This document shows positions 8,776 through 17,688 of a stretch of 53,285 nt of DNA, in pieces. The stretch's first letter is position 1, and each line of letters starts with the position of its first letter. The DNA comes from JBMOPD01 sp049323615. Its GTDB lineage: Bacteria > Bacillota > Desulfotomaculia > Desulfotomaculales > Desulfocucumaceae. The position numbers were made by a program, and so were the translations under genes. The notes below the pieces were generated by a model. The model ran no database searches. It saw only the letters and a program-made list of their open reading frames with translations, and was not told the origin of the DNA. The stretch is from assembly GCA_049323615.1 (NCBI GenBank), contig JBMOPD010000044.1, positions 1 to 53,285 of the forward strand, in the 5' to 3' direction.

Positions 8776-8833
8776 TCCTTTCTGTTGCTTTACTTATGAG
8801 AACATACAAATTATTTATATAAATTTAAAGTTT

Positions 8834-8849
8834 TGCAAATTTTGTACCA
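8834..8849 (-). promoter_or_regulatory. Sigma-54 (-24/-12) promoter of the bbs-type operon
   Basis: The minus strand reads TGGTACAAAATTTGCA: GG at -24 and GC at -12 with the exact 10-base spacing of sigma-54 promoters. It lies about 60 bases before the crotonase start and is nearly identical to the promoter at 42841-42856. The rest of the 220-base gap (8776-8996) is AT-rich. It contains two GAAAC direct repeats (8900-8904 and 8916-8920), possible activator sites, and no gene. Confidence 0.82.
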
Positions 8850-8996
8850 TATCATTTCCGGCTTTAAAACATTGCTTAACCGATCACTTATTGATGAGCG
8901 AAACGTACTACAATTGAAACACTAGAACACTATCTGTATTGTTTTTAAAACACCACCCTTTGCTTTCAGGCCGAAACAAAACAGCGCACTCACTGC

Positions 8997-9758
8997 CTAT
9001 TTTATCAGCCTTCCACAGTCAGGACAGCCGGCGCTCCTGACCACCCTGATCCGGGAAAACTCCATGGCCAGCATGTTGTAAAGCAAAATCCTGCCGGTCA
9101 GCAGTTCCCCCCGGCCGAGGATCAGCTTCAGCGCCTCGGAGGCCTGAACCAGTCCGATCACGCCGGGCACCACCCCGATCACGCCCCGCCGAAGGCCGGC
9201 CGGTTCCGCCCCGGGATCCGGCGGCGGGCCGGGATAGAGGCAGCGGTAACAGGGCCCTTCCCCGGGCACGACAGTCATGGCCTGCCCCTCGAAACCCTGC
9301 ACCGCGCCGTAAATCAACGGCATGCGGGCGCGCACACAGGCATCGTTGAGAATATAGCGGGTGAAGAAATTATCGCTGCAATCCACCACCAGGTCGTAAC
9401 CTTCCAGCAGTTTCCGGGCATTTTCCTCAGTCAGCCTCCGCTGATGGGGGGCCACCTCCACCTCCGGATTGAGGTCCCTCAGGGTCTGCGCCGCCGAAAG
9501 CGCCTTCGGCGCCCCGATGCGTCCGGCGTGGTGCAGGATCTGCCGCTGCAGATTGCCCACCTCCACCCGGTCATGGTCAATAATGCCCAGCTTCCCCACC
9601 CCGGCGGCGCACAGGTAATAGGCCGCCGCCGATCCAAGGCCGCCCGCCCCCACGATAAAAACACCGGCCGCCCTGATCTTCCGCTGCCCATCCACGCCCA
9701 CCCCGGGCAGCATGATCTGGCGGCCGTATCTCTCCATGTTCAGCAGAGGTCCATCCAT
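8997..9758 (-). CDS. ThiF/MoeB/HesA-family E1-like adenylyltransferase
   Basis: The 253-residue product is an E1-like enzyme that adenylates the C-terminal glycine of a small ubiquitin-fold protein. The nucleotide motif GAGGLGSAAAYYL starts near residue 37. The ATP site continues with DHDRVEVGNLQRQ and DCSDNFFTRYILND. Two CxxC pairs (CYRC and, at the end, CPDC) bind structural zinc in the family. In ThiF-type enzymes a catalytic cysteine normally precedes the GVxGPxxGVxG segment; here that place reads GLRRGVIG with no cysteine, so it may adenylate without forming an acyl-disulfide. A MoaD-like protein is encoded at 10426-10707, two genes upstream. It seems to be the last gene of the bss operon. 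Confidence 0.85.
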   Translation of the reverse strand: MDGPLLNMERYGRQIMLPGVGVDGQRKIRAAGVFIVGAGGLGSAAAYYLCAAGVGKLGIIDHDRVEVGNLQRQILHHAGRIGAPKALSAAQTLRDLNPEVEVAPHQRRLTEENARKLLEGYDLVVDCSDNFFTRYILNDACVRARMPLIYGAVQGFEGQAMTVVPGEGPCYRCLYPGPPPDPGAEPAGLRRGVIGVVPGVIGLVQASEALKLILGRGELLTGRILLYNMLAMEFSRIRVVRSAGCPDCGRLIK

Positions 9759-9773
9759 AGCCCGCTCCCCCCG

Positions 9774-10355
9774 CTACTGCAGCCATCCCCGGTAAATGGC
9801 GTTCTCATTGCGGAAAATTTCCCCGAAACGCTCCCGGGACTCCTGCCTGACCCTTTCGGCCTCGGCCTCGCTGGTACAATTCCCGGCGATCCACCTTTCC
9901 AGCAGCACCCCTCCGGGCAGCCACAGTTCGATGGTTTCCCTTTCATAGACCCAAGCCTTCAGGTCCACTCCCTGGCCGGCCAGAACACTCCACACATCTT
10001 CCCTCTGCCTGTCGTCGCAAAAGACGCACATCACGCACTCTTTCAACACGGCCATGTCCTGCCCGGCATCGACAAAACGGCTGCGCAGCTTCTGCTTGAC
10101 CTCCAGGTCCATTTCCTGCGGGGGATGCCGGTCGTACTTGACACAGGGAATTTCTCCCCGCTCAACGTGAGGATCCAACCTCCGGGCCAGTTCGTCCAGT
10201 TTCTCCCGTGATCCGAGAACAATCCACTTTCCCCAGTGTTCCAGAAATTCCCTGTTGGTCAGGGGCCTCCCCTGATAAGCAATGTAATTGTAACCGTAAA
10301 ACACGGCGGGATGATAAACAAAAATAAAGTGGGAACCCGGGCGGTCAACAATCAC
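9774..10355 (-). CDS. Hypothetical protein between the MoaD-like and ThiF-like genes
   Basis: I do not recognise this 193-residue soluble protein. It starts at GTG behind GGGGTGAAG. Visible features are an aromatic-rich N-terminus (HFIFVYHPAVFYGYNY), a CVMCVFC element near residues 107-113 whose three cysteines could bind metal, and charged helical C-terminal sequence. It lies 15 bases from the ThiF-like gene and 70 from the MoaD-like gene, so a role in the same sulfur-transfer or protein-modification step is suggested by position only. Confidence 0.7.
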   Translation of the reverse strand: MIVDRPGSHFIFVYHPAVFYGYNYIAYQGRPLTNREFLEHWGKWIVLGSREKLDELARRLDPHVERGEIPCVKYDRHPPQEMDLEVKQKLRSRFVDAGQDMAVLKECVMCVFCDDRQREDVWSVLAGQGVDLKAWVYERETIELWLPGGVLLERWIAGNCTSEAEAERVRQESRERFGEIFRNENAIYRGWLQ

Positions 10356-10425
10356 CTGTTCTTCACCCCCGTTTCAGGTCCTGCGGGAAAACCCCGGCCA
10401 TGCGCCCGGCTTTCCGTCGGCCCTC

Positions 10426-10707
10426 CTACCCTCCGGCGATGGCCGGCACGATGCTCACCTCATCCCCGTCCTTCAGCGGGGTGGCCGCACCCTGCAGGTA
10501 CTTCACATTTTCGCCGTTCACGTATATATTGAATACCCCTTTCAGCTTTCCCTCTTCATCGCACAGGCCGCCTTTAATTCCAGGAAACCGGGCCTCCAGT
10601 TCGTCAATGCAGCCCGCCACACCGGCGGCGCCGCATTCCAGCACACTCCTGCCACCCGTCAACCCGGTTAAAGAACCGGCCAGCCTGACTGTAATCTTCA
10701 CCGGCAC
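10426..10707 (-). CDS. MoaD/ThiS-family ubiquitin-like sulfur-carrier protein
   Basis: The 93-residue product has the beta-grasp pattern of MoaD/ThiS: KITVRLAGSL at the start, an IDELEARFPG helix, FNIYVNGENVKYLQG, and LKDGDEVSIVPAIAGG at the end. The terminal Gly-Gly is the site of adenylation and thiocarboxylation in the family. The start is GTG close behind AAGGGGG. The cognate E1-like enzyme is encoded at 8997-9758. No molybdopterin synthase large subunit or thiamine gene is present, so a pathway-specific function is more likely than housekeeping cofactor synthesis. What accepts the sulfur is unknown. Confidence 0.88.
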   Translation of the reverse strand: MPVKITVRLAGSLTGLTGGRSVLECGAAGVAGCIDELEARFPGIKGGLCDEEGKLKGVFNIYVNGENVKYLQGAATPLKDGDEVSIVPAIAGG

Positions 10708-10727
10708 CCGCCCCCTTAAACGGTTTT

Positions 10728-12473
10728 TCAGCGCCCCCCGGCCAGCAGTTTTCTCCTCAGCAGCGATTCCAGCCCCTCGGGTAGCCGCTCCAGGGACTCC
10801 ATCAAATAAACCCTTTCGCCGTACTGCTGCCGGAACATGTTCCTTACCTCGTCCTTGTCGTAATAGCAGCCGATGGTCACCAGTTCCACACCTTCCCGGG
10901 CGCAGAATTCCACGGCCCGCTCCACGGCTGCCCCGCAGTTAGGCTCGCCGTCCGTGATGTGCACAATCAGACGCCGCCTGTCTTTTGGCGTCTTCAGCGC
11001 CGCCACGATGATGGCCTGGCCGGTGGGGGTGCGCCCGTTGGGACTGACGGTGTAAAGCCTGTTGTTGTATAACAATCTGCTGATCTGGCAGCGCGCGCCG
11101 CCCTCAAAGTAGGCGAACACATTCAGGCAGTTGCCGGACCCCTTGGCCGCCTCGTACAGGGAAATAAACGTTTTTTCCACAATGCGCCAGTTTTTGCTGA
11201 CCGATCCGGCCACCCCTTTCATCGAGGCGGAGGCGTCAACAAGGATGGTAATGTTCCAGACATTGTTTTCCACGGCAAATTCCTTTTTTTGAAACACCCT
11301 GCCGTCAAGAACGGACCTGTGCAGCCTTCTGCCGTCTATTTTCCCGTAGTACAGCCCCCTGTTTATCCGGAACAGATCCCGGTTCCTGGATTTCTGCAGT
11401 TCAAATGTGCGCCTCAGTCGCTTGACCAATAAAGGATCGGGAGACGTTTTGCAGGGTGAGGCGGCGTCGGCAAAGACGGTTTCCATCACCCCGAAGGATT
11501 TGTCCCCGCAAACAGTTTGCACCTCGCGGTTGAGGTCCCTGCCCTCTGCTTCCTCAAGCACCCTCTTAACATCCTGAGCCAGTTCAGCCGCTGTTTTTTC
11601 GTCTTTTACCGGCCGGCCGCCTTCATCATTGTGTTCCCGTTTATTCTCGAAGGTCTCCAGAGGTTTCTTGCGCCCTCTTTCATCCCTGAATTCCACCCCG
11701 CTGTTTTCCGGCGGCTCTTCCGCCTCCCATTCGGTAATAAACGGTACAAGCTCCCGCCACATCTCCAGGTAAATCCTGCTTCTTTCCCTGCAGCGATCCA
11801 GATTTGACCGCAACCGGCCGCATCCGACGATTTCCCCTGTATAAGAAAGCAGGCGCTTTAACGGCTGATAATACTCAACATGCATATCTTCCGCCACCCG
11901 GCTGGACAGGCTGAAGTCGGCCCAGATCTGATATAGGCACCTGGCTGTGGGCGGAAGGGAGACATCTCTGAACCTGCCGGGCATGCAAAGATCCCATCCT
12001 TTGTCCAAATAGCGCTCCCAGACAAGACCGCTGGCAACATGCCGGATGTAAATATCCTCTCCAATATCCGCCAGGTTGTGCAAGAGCTGCCTGTGACCGG
12101 CTTTCATATCCTCAGCTGCAGGCTTAAGGCACAGCCATACCATATCGCTTAATTCCCGGCAACGGTATGCCTCCCTGACCACCAGCCCCACAAGCCGGTC
12201 CATCTTCCACGGTGGGACCGGATATTCGCCCAGGGCCATGCCGATGTCGAGAAGGATTCTGTTTTTCGTCAGGTCAGGCAATGAGGCGGACCTGTCGGTC
12301 CAGTCAATGGGCTTGATATTGGTGGCTATGTATGCCCCCACCTTGCGCAGAGCCATTAAAACATAGGCCATTTCCCAAGTTTCAAGGGAAGATTTATTGC
12401 ACCGCCAGTATTCGGAATAACCATGGGAGTAATTTTTATCCCGTGATGCACAATTTGCGTTCAACTCCCACAC
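10728..12473 (-). CDS. VWA-domain protein, second copy (partner of the AAA+ ATPase at 12461-13327)
   Basis: This 581-residue protein has a C-terminal von Willebrand A domain from about residue 405. A complete MIDAS metal site is visible: DASAS at 413-417, the threonine of GRTPTGQA, and the aspartate of HITDGEPN. The N-terminal 400 residues resemble the VWA protein at 15121-16791 (a YSEYWRCNK segment, then LRKVGAYIATN). Its start overlaps the end of the AAA+ gene, as in MoxR-VWA pairs that remodel or load metal enzymes. A middle charged segment is probably a flexible linker. The likely job is assembly or repair of the glycyl-radical enzyme or of another complex in the operon. Confidence 0.85.
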   Translation of the reverse strand: MWELNANCASRDKNYSHGYSEYWRCNKSSLETWEMAYVLMALRKVGAYIATNIKPIDWTDRSASLPDLTKNRILLDIGMALGEYPVPPWKMDRLVGLVVREAYRCRELSDMVWLCLKPAAEDMKAGHRQLLHNLADIGEDIYIRHVASGLVWERYLDKGWDLCMPGRFRDVSLPPTARCLYQIWADFSLSSRVAEDMHVEYYQPLKRLLSYTGEIVGCGRLRSNLDRCRERSRIYLEMWRELVPFITEWEAEEPPENSGVEFRDERGRKKPLETFENKREHNDEGGRPVKDEKTAAELAQDVKRVLEEAEGRDLNREVQTVCGDKSFGVMETVFADAASPCKTSPDPLLVKRLRRTFELQKSRNRDLFRINRGLYYGKIDGRRLHRSVLDGRVFQKKEFAVENNVWNITILVDASASMKGVAGSVSKNWRIVEKTFISLYEAAKGSGNCLNVFAYFEGGARCQISRLLYNNRLYTVSPNGRTPTGQAIIVAALKTPKDRRRLIVHITDGEPNCGAAVERAVEFCAREGVELVTIGCYYDKDEVRNMFRQQYGERVYLMESLERLPEGLESLLRRKLLAGGR

Positions 12474-13327
12474 CCCCGGTCAGGTACGAACAGTACAAAC
12501 CTGTTTTCCCTGACCTGCATATCGCCGGTCTCGGCGTGAATGGACAAAAGCACTGATTCAACCACATCCTTCGATACCTGCAGGCTGTAGATCATTGCCT
12601 CCCTGACGGAAGCCCCCGCAGCCATCAGTTCGGCCATCATCAGGCTGTGCCTGGTAGAGACGGGCAGGGAAAACTGGGAATTGCCCCTGAGTTTATGTAC
12701 TATCTTGACGATCAACCGGGCATCTTTTTCACTGATCCCGGCTTTCAGGCAGAGAACCTTTTGTTCCACATCCCCCGGCAAATAATCCAGCGAAATGATG
12801 TAAAACCTGTCCCTCAAGGCCGCATCCAGGCTGTCCGTCCCGGTAAACTCATCTCCCTCGTTCATGGTGGCAAAAAAGACCACCCCCGGGGCCACCTCAA
12901 CCAGACCGATCTGGTCCACCCAGATGCACCTGTCTTCCGATAAGACGGAAAAAAGCTCGTTCAGCGCCTTGGGGTGCTCCGGCCGGTTAATCTCCTCAAG
13001 GTGGACCACGCAGCGCGGAGTGGAAATGGCTTTCGGGAAAAGGAACTGCTGGTAGAAAGTCTCTCCCCCTTTCAAGGCGTACTCCCCAAACAGCTGTCCC
13101 GGCTCCGAAAGCAGCCCCATCTGAAAAACGGCCAGCGGGCGGTTGTAAAAAGCGGCGAACTGGCGCACCAGGGAAGATTTTCCACAGCCCTGCCGGCCGG
13201 TAATCAGAATATTCACGGGGTGCTTACCGGAAATATGTTCAAACTTTTCCAGGGCAAAGATAACCTCTTCCGGAGCAAAGAAATACTCATCCAGCAGAGG
13301 AACTTTCAAGTCTTTATACGCCACCAC
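12461..13327 (-). CDS. MoxR-type AAA+ ATPase, second BssE-like copy
   Basis: The product is a 288-residue ATPase. Walker A is GRQGCGKSS near residues 48-56, Walker B VVHLEEINRPEHPKA, and sensor 1 FFATMNEGDEF. It is closely similar along its whole length to the ATPase at 16772-17626, including the SEPGQLFGEY and STRHSLMMAEL segments. The bss operons of known toluene degraders carry one such gene (bssE). Here there are two, each overlapping a VWA gene. The two pairs look like an ancient duplication rather than a recent one, because the nucleotide sequences have clearly diverged. Confidence 0.9.
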   Translation of the reverse strand: MVAYKDLKVPLLDEYFFAPEEVIFALEKFEHISGKHPVNILITGRQGCGKSSLVRQFAAFYNRPLAVFQMGLLSEPGQLFGEYALKGGETFYQQFLFPKAISTPRCVVHLEEINRPEHPKALNELFSVLSEDRCIWVDQIGLVEVAPGVVFFATMNEGDEFTGTDSLDAALRDRFYIISLDYLPGDVEQKVLCLKAGISEKDARLIVKIVHKLRGNSQFSLPVSTRHSLMMAELMAAGASVREAMIYSLQVSKDVVESVLLSIHAETGDMQVRENRFVLFVPDRGCGS

Positions 13328-13390
13328 ACTGCCCTCCCTCAGACCCCCGCCCGTTATGATTCATGCAGCCCCACCGACCGGCATGCATTT

Positions 13391-13801
13391 TTAAATTCCC
13401 TGTCCCATATCGACAATGGGCCTGGCTTCGGTAATTTCAAAGATCACCACATGCTTCAACATGTCCGCCGCAGACCCGATTTTGGACCGCAATTTTGATA
13501 TAAAACTATCAAATACCTCACCGCTGTCCAGGATGGACTTTACCTTCAGGTAAAGCCTGCAGCCCTCCATTTGCAGGCCCGTTGTCCCTTCGATCTTAAC
13601 GAGGCAGGAGGCGCAGGGATTCTCTTGCAAATTGGTGAAGGTCCGGTTATTGCCAATAGCGATCATTAATGTGCCGTCTTCCAGCAGGGTGGTGGATCCT
13701 ATAACGGCAATGTTGGTAATACCGTCCTTACTGGAAGTGCTGTATACACTCATCCTGGAGTCGCTGGTCAAAATCTTTCTCACCTTTTCGCTTACGGTCA
13801 T
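13391..13801 (-). CDS. Pyridoxamine 5'-phosphate oxidase-like flavin-barrel protein
   Basis: The 136-residue product begins VSEKVRKILTSDSRMSVYSTSS and continues with NIAVIGSTTLLEDGTLMIAIGNN and NPCASCLVKI, the split-barrel pattern of small FMN-binding proteins of the PNPOx-like superfamily. It is too short and too divergent to be a true pyridoxamine phosphate oxidase. It lies between the MFS carrier and the second AAA+ gene, with GGAGG before the ATG. A flavin or redox-sensing accessory role is possible; nothing in the sequence identifies a substrate. Confidence 0.75.
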   Translation of the reverse strand: MTVSEKVRKILTSDSRMSVYSTSSKDGITNIAVIGSTTLLEDGTLMIAIGNNRTFTNLQENPCASCLVKIEGTTGLQMEGCRLYLKVKSILDSGEVFDSFISKLRSKIGSAADMLKHVVIFEITEARPIVDMGQGI

Positions 13802-13870
13802 TTCTATGTCCTCCTTTACAAAATTAAGTATTTAACCCCAAAAACACTGCGTTACCTTCCCGGCAAACAT

Positions 13871-15091
13871 TTACCCGGCGCTATGCGGCATTGACCTGCG
13901 TCTGACCAGAAAAACACCGTAGCTGGCCATGCTGAACAGGGAGGCGGCCGCCAAGACCAGCCAGCCCCACTGGTAACCGACATAATCGGCCAGCACCCCG
14001 AATATTACCGGTATTACAACAATCCCCGCCCACGACACGCTCACCATCACCCCGGTTACAGCCCCGGCGTTCTTGCTGTCGATAAACTCCGCGATACAGG
14101 CGAACAGCACCCCGTGAAACCCCAGAAACCCGGCGCCCAAAAGCGCCGCCAGGAGGTAGACGACAAGCGGCGAAACCCCGTGGTGCAGGCCGATCATGCC
14201 CAGCGCCCCGATCAGGCCGGTTGAATTGATGATGATCATGGTTTTAATCCTGTTTCCAGCCAGCAGCCGGTCGCTAATCACCCCCCAACCGATCCTGCCC
14301 ACCGTGCCGGCCACCATCACCGTGGTAAGGAAGCTCCCCAGGTTGACCTCCGGCCCGAACAGCCCCCTTTCCTGCAGGTAAATGATCAGAAAAGTACCGA
14401 TGGCCGCCTGCCCGCCCGCCAGCAAGGGAACCACCAGCATGTTCACCATCAGCTCCGGTTTTCTCAACTCCGCAGCCACGTTTGCCCCGCCGCCCGCGGC
14501 GCGCCCAATTTTCCCCCCTTCTCCGGCCCGGACATCCCGGTACAGAATACCAGTCAACACCGCCGTGGCAAGAATCACCAGGCCTGTAAAAACCGCACCG
14601 CCGTGCCAGCTGCCGTTCCCGGCCGCCAGCGGGAGCAGGACGGCGCCCAACGCGGCCCCCACCGTGACCCCCGCCTGCCTGATCCCCAGGGCCGTGGCCC
14701 TGAATTTTGCGTCGAACCAAACGCTGAGATCCTTGACAGAAATCTGGTTGATGGCGCCGTATCCTATCCCGGCCAGTCCCGAAAGCGCCAGGACAACCCA
14801 GTAAATACCTGATTTACTCATAGCCAGAAAGGCCATGCCCATAACGGCCAGGCTGAAAATCAGCATCACCCTGGCCCCCCACCGGTCAACCAAAAAACCG
14901 AGGGGAGTAGCCGCTACAGCCGCCACCAGGTACAGAACCGAGGTTAACGACCCCACCTGGGCCCGGGTTATCCCCAGTTCGTCGACCAGATAAGGAGCCA
15001 GGGGCCCCCAGGCATAGGCACCGATGGACATCACCAGTTGCGCCAGCACAAGGCAGCCTAGAATCACCCATGCATATCTGCTGTTCACCAT
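13871..15091 (-). CDS. MFS transporter, organic-anion type
   Basis: The product is a membrane protein of about 406 residues with 12 predicted helices. The MFS loop motif is recognisable after helix 2 (GFLVDRWGARVML), with WFDAKFRATALGIRQAG in the middle part. The start is placed at the ATG at 15091, which has GGAGGAAAAG directly upstream; a reading from 15103 would start inside that site. It resembles the carrier at 28610-29869. It may import the carboxylated substrate or export an intermediate. Its place inside the bss operon, between VWA and flavin-barrel genes, is the only hint of specificity. Confidence 0.88.
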   Translation of the reverse strand: MVNSRYAWVILGCLVLAQLVMSIGAYAWGPLAPYLVDELGITRAQVGSLTSVLYLVAAVAATPLGFLVDRWGARVMLIFSLAVMGMAFLAMSKSGIYWVVLALSGLAGIGYGAINQISVKDLSVWFDAKFRATALGIRQAGVTVGAALGAVLLPLAAGNGSWHGGAVFTGLVILATAVLTGILYRDVRAGEGGKIGRAAGGGANVAAELRKPELMVNMLVVPLLAGGQAAIGTFLIIYLQERGLFGPEVNLGSFLTTVMVAGTVGRIGWGVISDRLLAGNRIKTMIIINSTGLIGALGMIGLHHGVSPLVVYLLAALLGAGFLGFHGVLFACIAEFIDSKNAGAVTGVMVSVSWAGIVVIPVIFGVLADYVGYQWGWLVLAAASLFSMASYGVFLVRRRSMPHSAG

Positions 15092-15120
15092 CTTTTCCTC
15101 CAAAATGGTTCTTTCTGCCG

Positions 15121-16791
15121 CTACCTGTTTAAAAGCAGCTTTCTCGCCAACAAATTTTCCAGCGCCCGTGGCAGCTGTTCAAAATAATCAAGAAATTGTA
15201 AATATTTGCCGTATTGCTTAATTAACAAATCCTTTTCTTTATAACCGCAGCCCAAGGTCACCAGATCAATTTTTTCCTTTTTGCAGTACTCAAACGCCCG
15301 TTCTAAAGGACAGCCGCAATTGGACTCCCCGTCAGTTATATGAATAATGAATTTCCTCCTGGGCCCTTTGGGAATCTGCAAAGCAGCAGCTATTATTGCC
15401 TGGCCCGAAGGGGTGCGCCCGCCGGGGGTAATGGAGAAAAGCTTCTCGTTTTTAATCAGGCGGGAGATAACCACCACGCCGTCATGCTCGTGATAGGCAA
15501 AAACATCAAGCCTGCTGCCACTTCCTTCAATTGCCTTATAAAGGGCTGCCACTGTATTTTTCACCAGGTTCCACTTATGGCCCCGCATCGACATGGACGC
15601 GTCAACCAAAATCACAAAATTCCACCCTGCAACTGCCTGCGTCTGCCGGTTAAAAAAACAATTGCCATTGGTTTCCGCCCTGTAGAGTCGGGACCGGTCG
15701 ATGCCGCCGGCCGGAAGTCCCCTGTTTTTTATCTTTAGGCGGTCGGCATAGGCCTGAAAGATCATTTTCAGCCTGGCCACAAGGTAAGGGTCAACATAAA
15801 GATCGCCGGTGGTGTTCGAGTCCCAGATTATTGTAGGCAGCACATCAGGGTGGTTTCCGCAGATCTCCCTGATCGCCGGCGTCAAGTCTGACGAGTCCCG
15901 GGCCAGAAACTGTTCAATCTGGGCGGCCAGTTCAACCGGCAGTACACTCCGGCTGCGGCCGGACACAGCCCTGGATCCCCTGCGTTCTCCGGCAGCCTTC
16001 GCCCCCTGCGGGCGGTACGTAATTTTCCCCACCCGCCAGGAGGAAATCTCATTCTTCAGTTCTTCCCAGAGGCCGAGATAAAAACCGGCCCGCAGCCTGC
16101 ACCGGTCTATAACTGAACCGATGGACCCGGTTTTTAGCAGGACTTCAGACGCACGGGAACAGAGAATATCCAGAACCGGCCCATACGAACCAATGAAACT
16201 GCTATCATGGTCGCCTTCCAGCATCCGCCTCTTCCACAGATCACACAGCGCCTCTATCCCGGGCGGAGGGGAAGGGTCCGGTTTTGACCGGGCAAAGATA
16301 AAATCACGGGTCTTCTTCGTATACAGCCCCAGGACGCTCTTGCCCGCCAGCCAGTCAACAAATATGTCCTCGCCGCCATTAACCATTTTCCAGAGTATGT
16401 CTTTTTCCTTTATATCCTTTATGTTCTTTACAGGAAAAGATTTTTCCAGCTCCTGCCAGACCAAGTCGCTCCATTCTTTCTGGTGAAAAGCCTCGTGCAC
16501 CACTGCGCCGACCAGAATATCCATTTTATCTCCGGGAACAGGATACTGGCCGTATACAAAATCCGGGTTAACAGCAATAACATTGGGCGGAAGGTTCGTA
16601 AACATCCCCCTCCAGATAACCGTTCCCACATTCGTGCCCACATGCCCGGTTACTTTCCTCAAAGCGCGCAAGACAGAAGCAAGCTCGAAAGGCTCGTTGT
16701 AATATTTGTTTATCCGCCAGTAGTCGGAGTATCCCCCGCCTTCATTACGCCTGTCAGCGGGAACGGCCTGATTAAAATTCTTTATAGGCAC
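15121..16791 (-). CDS. VWA-domain protein, first copy (partner of BssE-like ATPase)
   Basis: This 556-residue protein has a C-terminal VWA domain (about 390-556). The MIDAS residues are Asp397, Ser399 and Ser401 in DASMS, Thr460 in GRTPSGQA, and Asp487 in HITDGES. The N-terminal half contains a YSDYWRINKYYNEPFELASVL segment and histidine-rich AVVHEAFHQKEWSD (a zinc-peptidase-like HExxH is not present). The gene overlaps the end of the AAA+ gene by 20 bases. Such pairs act as ATP-driven chaperones for metal- or radical-enzyme maturation in other systems (for example CoxD/CoxE). A role with BssABC is inferred from the operon. Confidence 0.87.
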   Translation of the reverse strand: MPIKNFNQAVPADRRNEGGGYSDYWRINKYYNEPFELASVLRALRKVTGHVGTNVGTVIWRGMFTNLPPNVIAVNPDFVYGQYPVPGDKMDILVGAVVHEAFHQKEWSDLVWQELEKSFPVKNIKDIKEKDILWKMVNGGEDIFVDWLAGKSVLGLYTKKTRDFIFARSKPDPSPPPGIEALCDLWKRRMLEGDHDSSFIGSYGPVLDILCSRASEVLLKTGSIGSVIDRCRLRAGFYLGLWEELKNEISSWRVGKITYRPQGAKAAGERRGSRAVSGRSRSVLPVELAAQIEQFLARDSSDLTPAIREICGNHPDVLPTIIWDSNTTGDLYVDPYLVARLKMIFQAYADRLKIKNRGLPAGGIDRSRLYRAETNGNCFFNRQTQAVAGWNFVILVDASMSMRGHKWNLVKNTVAALYKAIEGSGSRLDVFAYHEHDGVVVISRLIKNEKLFSITPGGRTPSGQAIIAAALQIPKGPRRKFIIHITDGESNCGCPLERAFEYCKKEKIDLVTLGCGYKEKDLLIKQYGKYLQFLDYFEQLPRALENLLARKLLLNR

Positions 16792-17626
16792 CCTGGCTTA
16801 CCACCTTTGTTTCCCCAGTTTCCAAATGAATGGAAAGAAGTATTGACTCCAGATGATCCTTATTCATTTGAAGGCTGTAAATTACCGCCTCACGCACGGA
16901 TGCCCCCATGGACACCAGTTCCGCGATCATCAGGCTGTGCCTGGTGGAAACTATGATCGGCATTTGCTTATTGTTCCTGAGTTTGTTGATCACGTTCACG
17001 ATAGTATGGGCGTATGACTGGCTGATCCCGGTCTTCAAGGTTAAAACATCCACCTCCATGGAAGGAGGCAGATAATCCAGAGAGATCACGTAAAACCGGT
17101 CTCTTAACGCTGCATCCAGCATTTCCGTACCGACAAACTCATCACCCTCGTTTAGGGTGGCAAAAAACATCACCCCGTCGGCAACCTTCAACAGGCCGAG
17201 GTCGTCAGTCCAAACCTGCCTGTCTTCGGCCAGAAGAGAAAACAACATGTTTAACGCCTTCGGATTTTCGGGCCGGTTAATTTCCTCCAGGTGCACCACG
17301 CAACCGGGGGTGGTGATGGCCTGAGGAAAAAGAAATTTCTTATAATAGGTTTCCCCTTCTTTCAAGCGCAACTCCCCAAACAGTTGTCCCGGCTCGGAAA
17401 GGAGACCGATTTGAAAAACTGCCAATGTGCGATTATAGCGGGCGGCAAACTGCCTGACCAGGGTAGACTTGCCGCAGCCCTGCTTGCCGATAACCAGGAC
17501 GTTTACCGGGTGCCTCCGGGACAGTTTTTCCAGCCGGTCTATGTTTACAATAATTTCTTCAGGCAGAAAGAAATGTGGGTCGCTTTGAGGAATCATTAGT
17601 TTCTGCAGTTCATCGTTATGCTTCAC
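16772..17626 (-). CDS. bssE: MoxR-type AAA+ ATPase, BssE-like
   Basis: The product has 284 residues. Walker A is GKQGCGKS at 47-54, Walker B VVHLEEIN at about 110-117, sensor 1 FFATLNEGDEF. The gene follows bssD, as bssE does in known bss operons, where the protein is thought to be a chaperone needed for assembly or activation of benzylsuccinate synthase. The N-terminal segment (PQSDPHFFLPEEII) matches that of the second copy at 12461-13327. Upstream GGAGAT is a moderate ribosome site. The assignment is good at family level and likely at the role level. Confidence 0.88.
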   Translation of the reverse strand: MKHNDELQKLMIPQSDPHFFLPEEIIVNIDRLEKLSRRHPVNVLVIGKQGCGKSTLVRQFAARYNRTLAVFQIGLLSEPGQLFGELRLKEGETYYKKFLFPQAITTPGCVVHLEEINRPENPKALNMLFSLLAEDRQVWTDDLGLLKVADGVMFFATLNEGDEFVGTEMLDAALRDRFYVISLDYLPPSMEVDVLTLKTGISQSYAHTIVNVINKLRNNKQMPIIVSTRHSLMIAELVSMGASVREAVIYSLQMNKDHLESILLSIHLETGETKVVSQGAYKEF

Positions 17627-17688
17627 AATAAAATCTCCTTAAGCTCTTGTTTTTATTTAATGAAATGATGCAATAACAACTTATACAA

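Noticed and set aside
15121..16791. Possible metalloprotease because of the VHEAFHQ segment
   Set aside because: The HExxH zinc motif is not complete as in peptidases (the spacing to a third ligand is not seen); the VWA/MoxR context explains the gene better.
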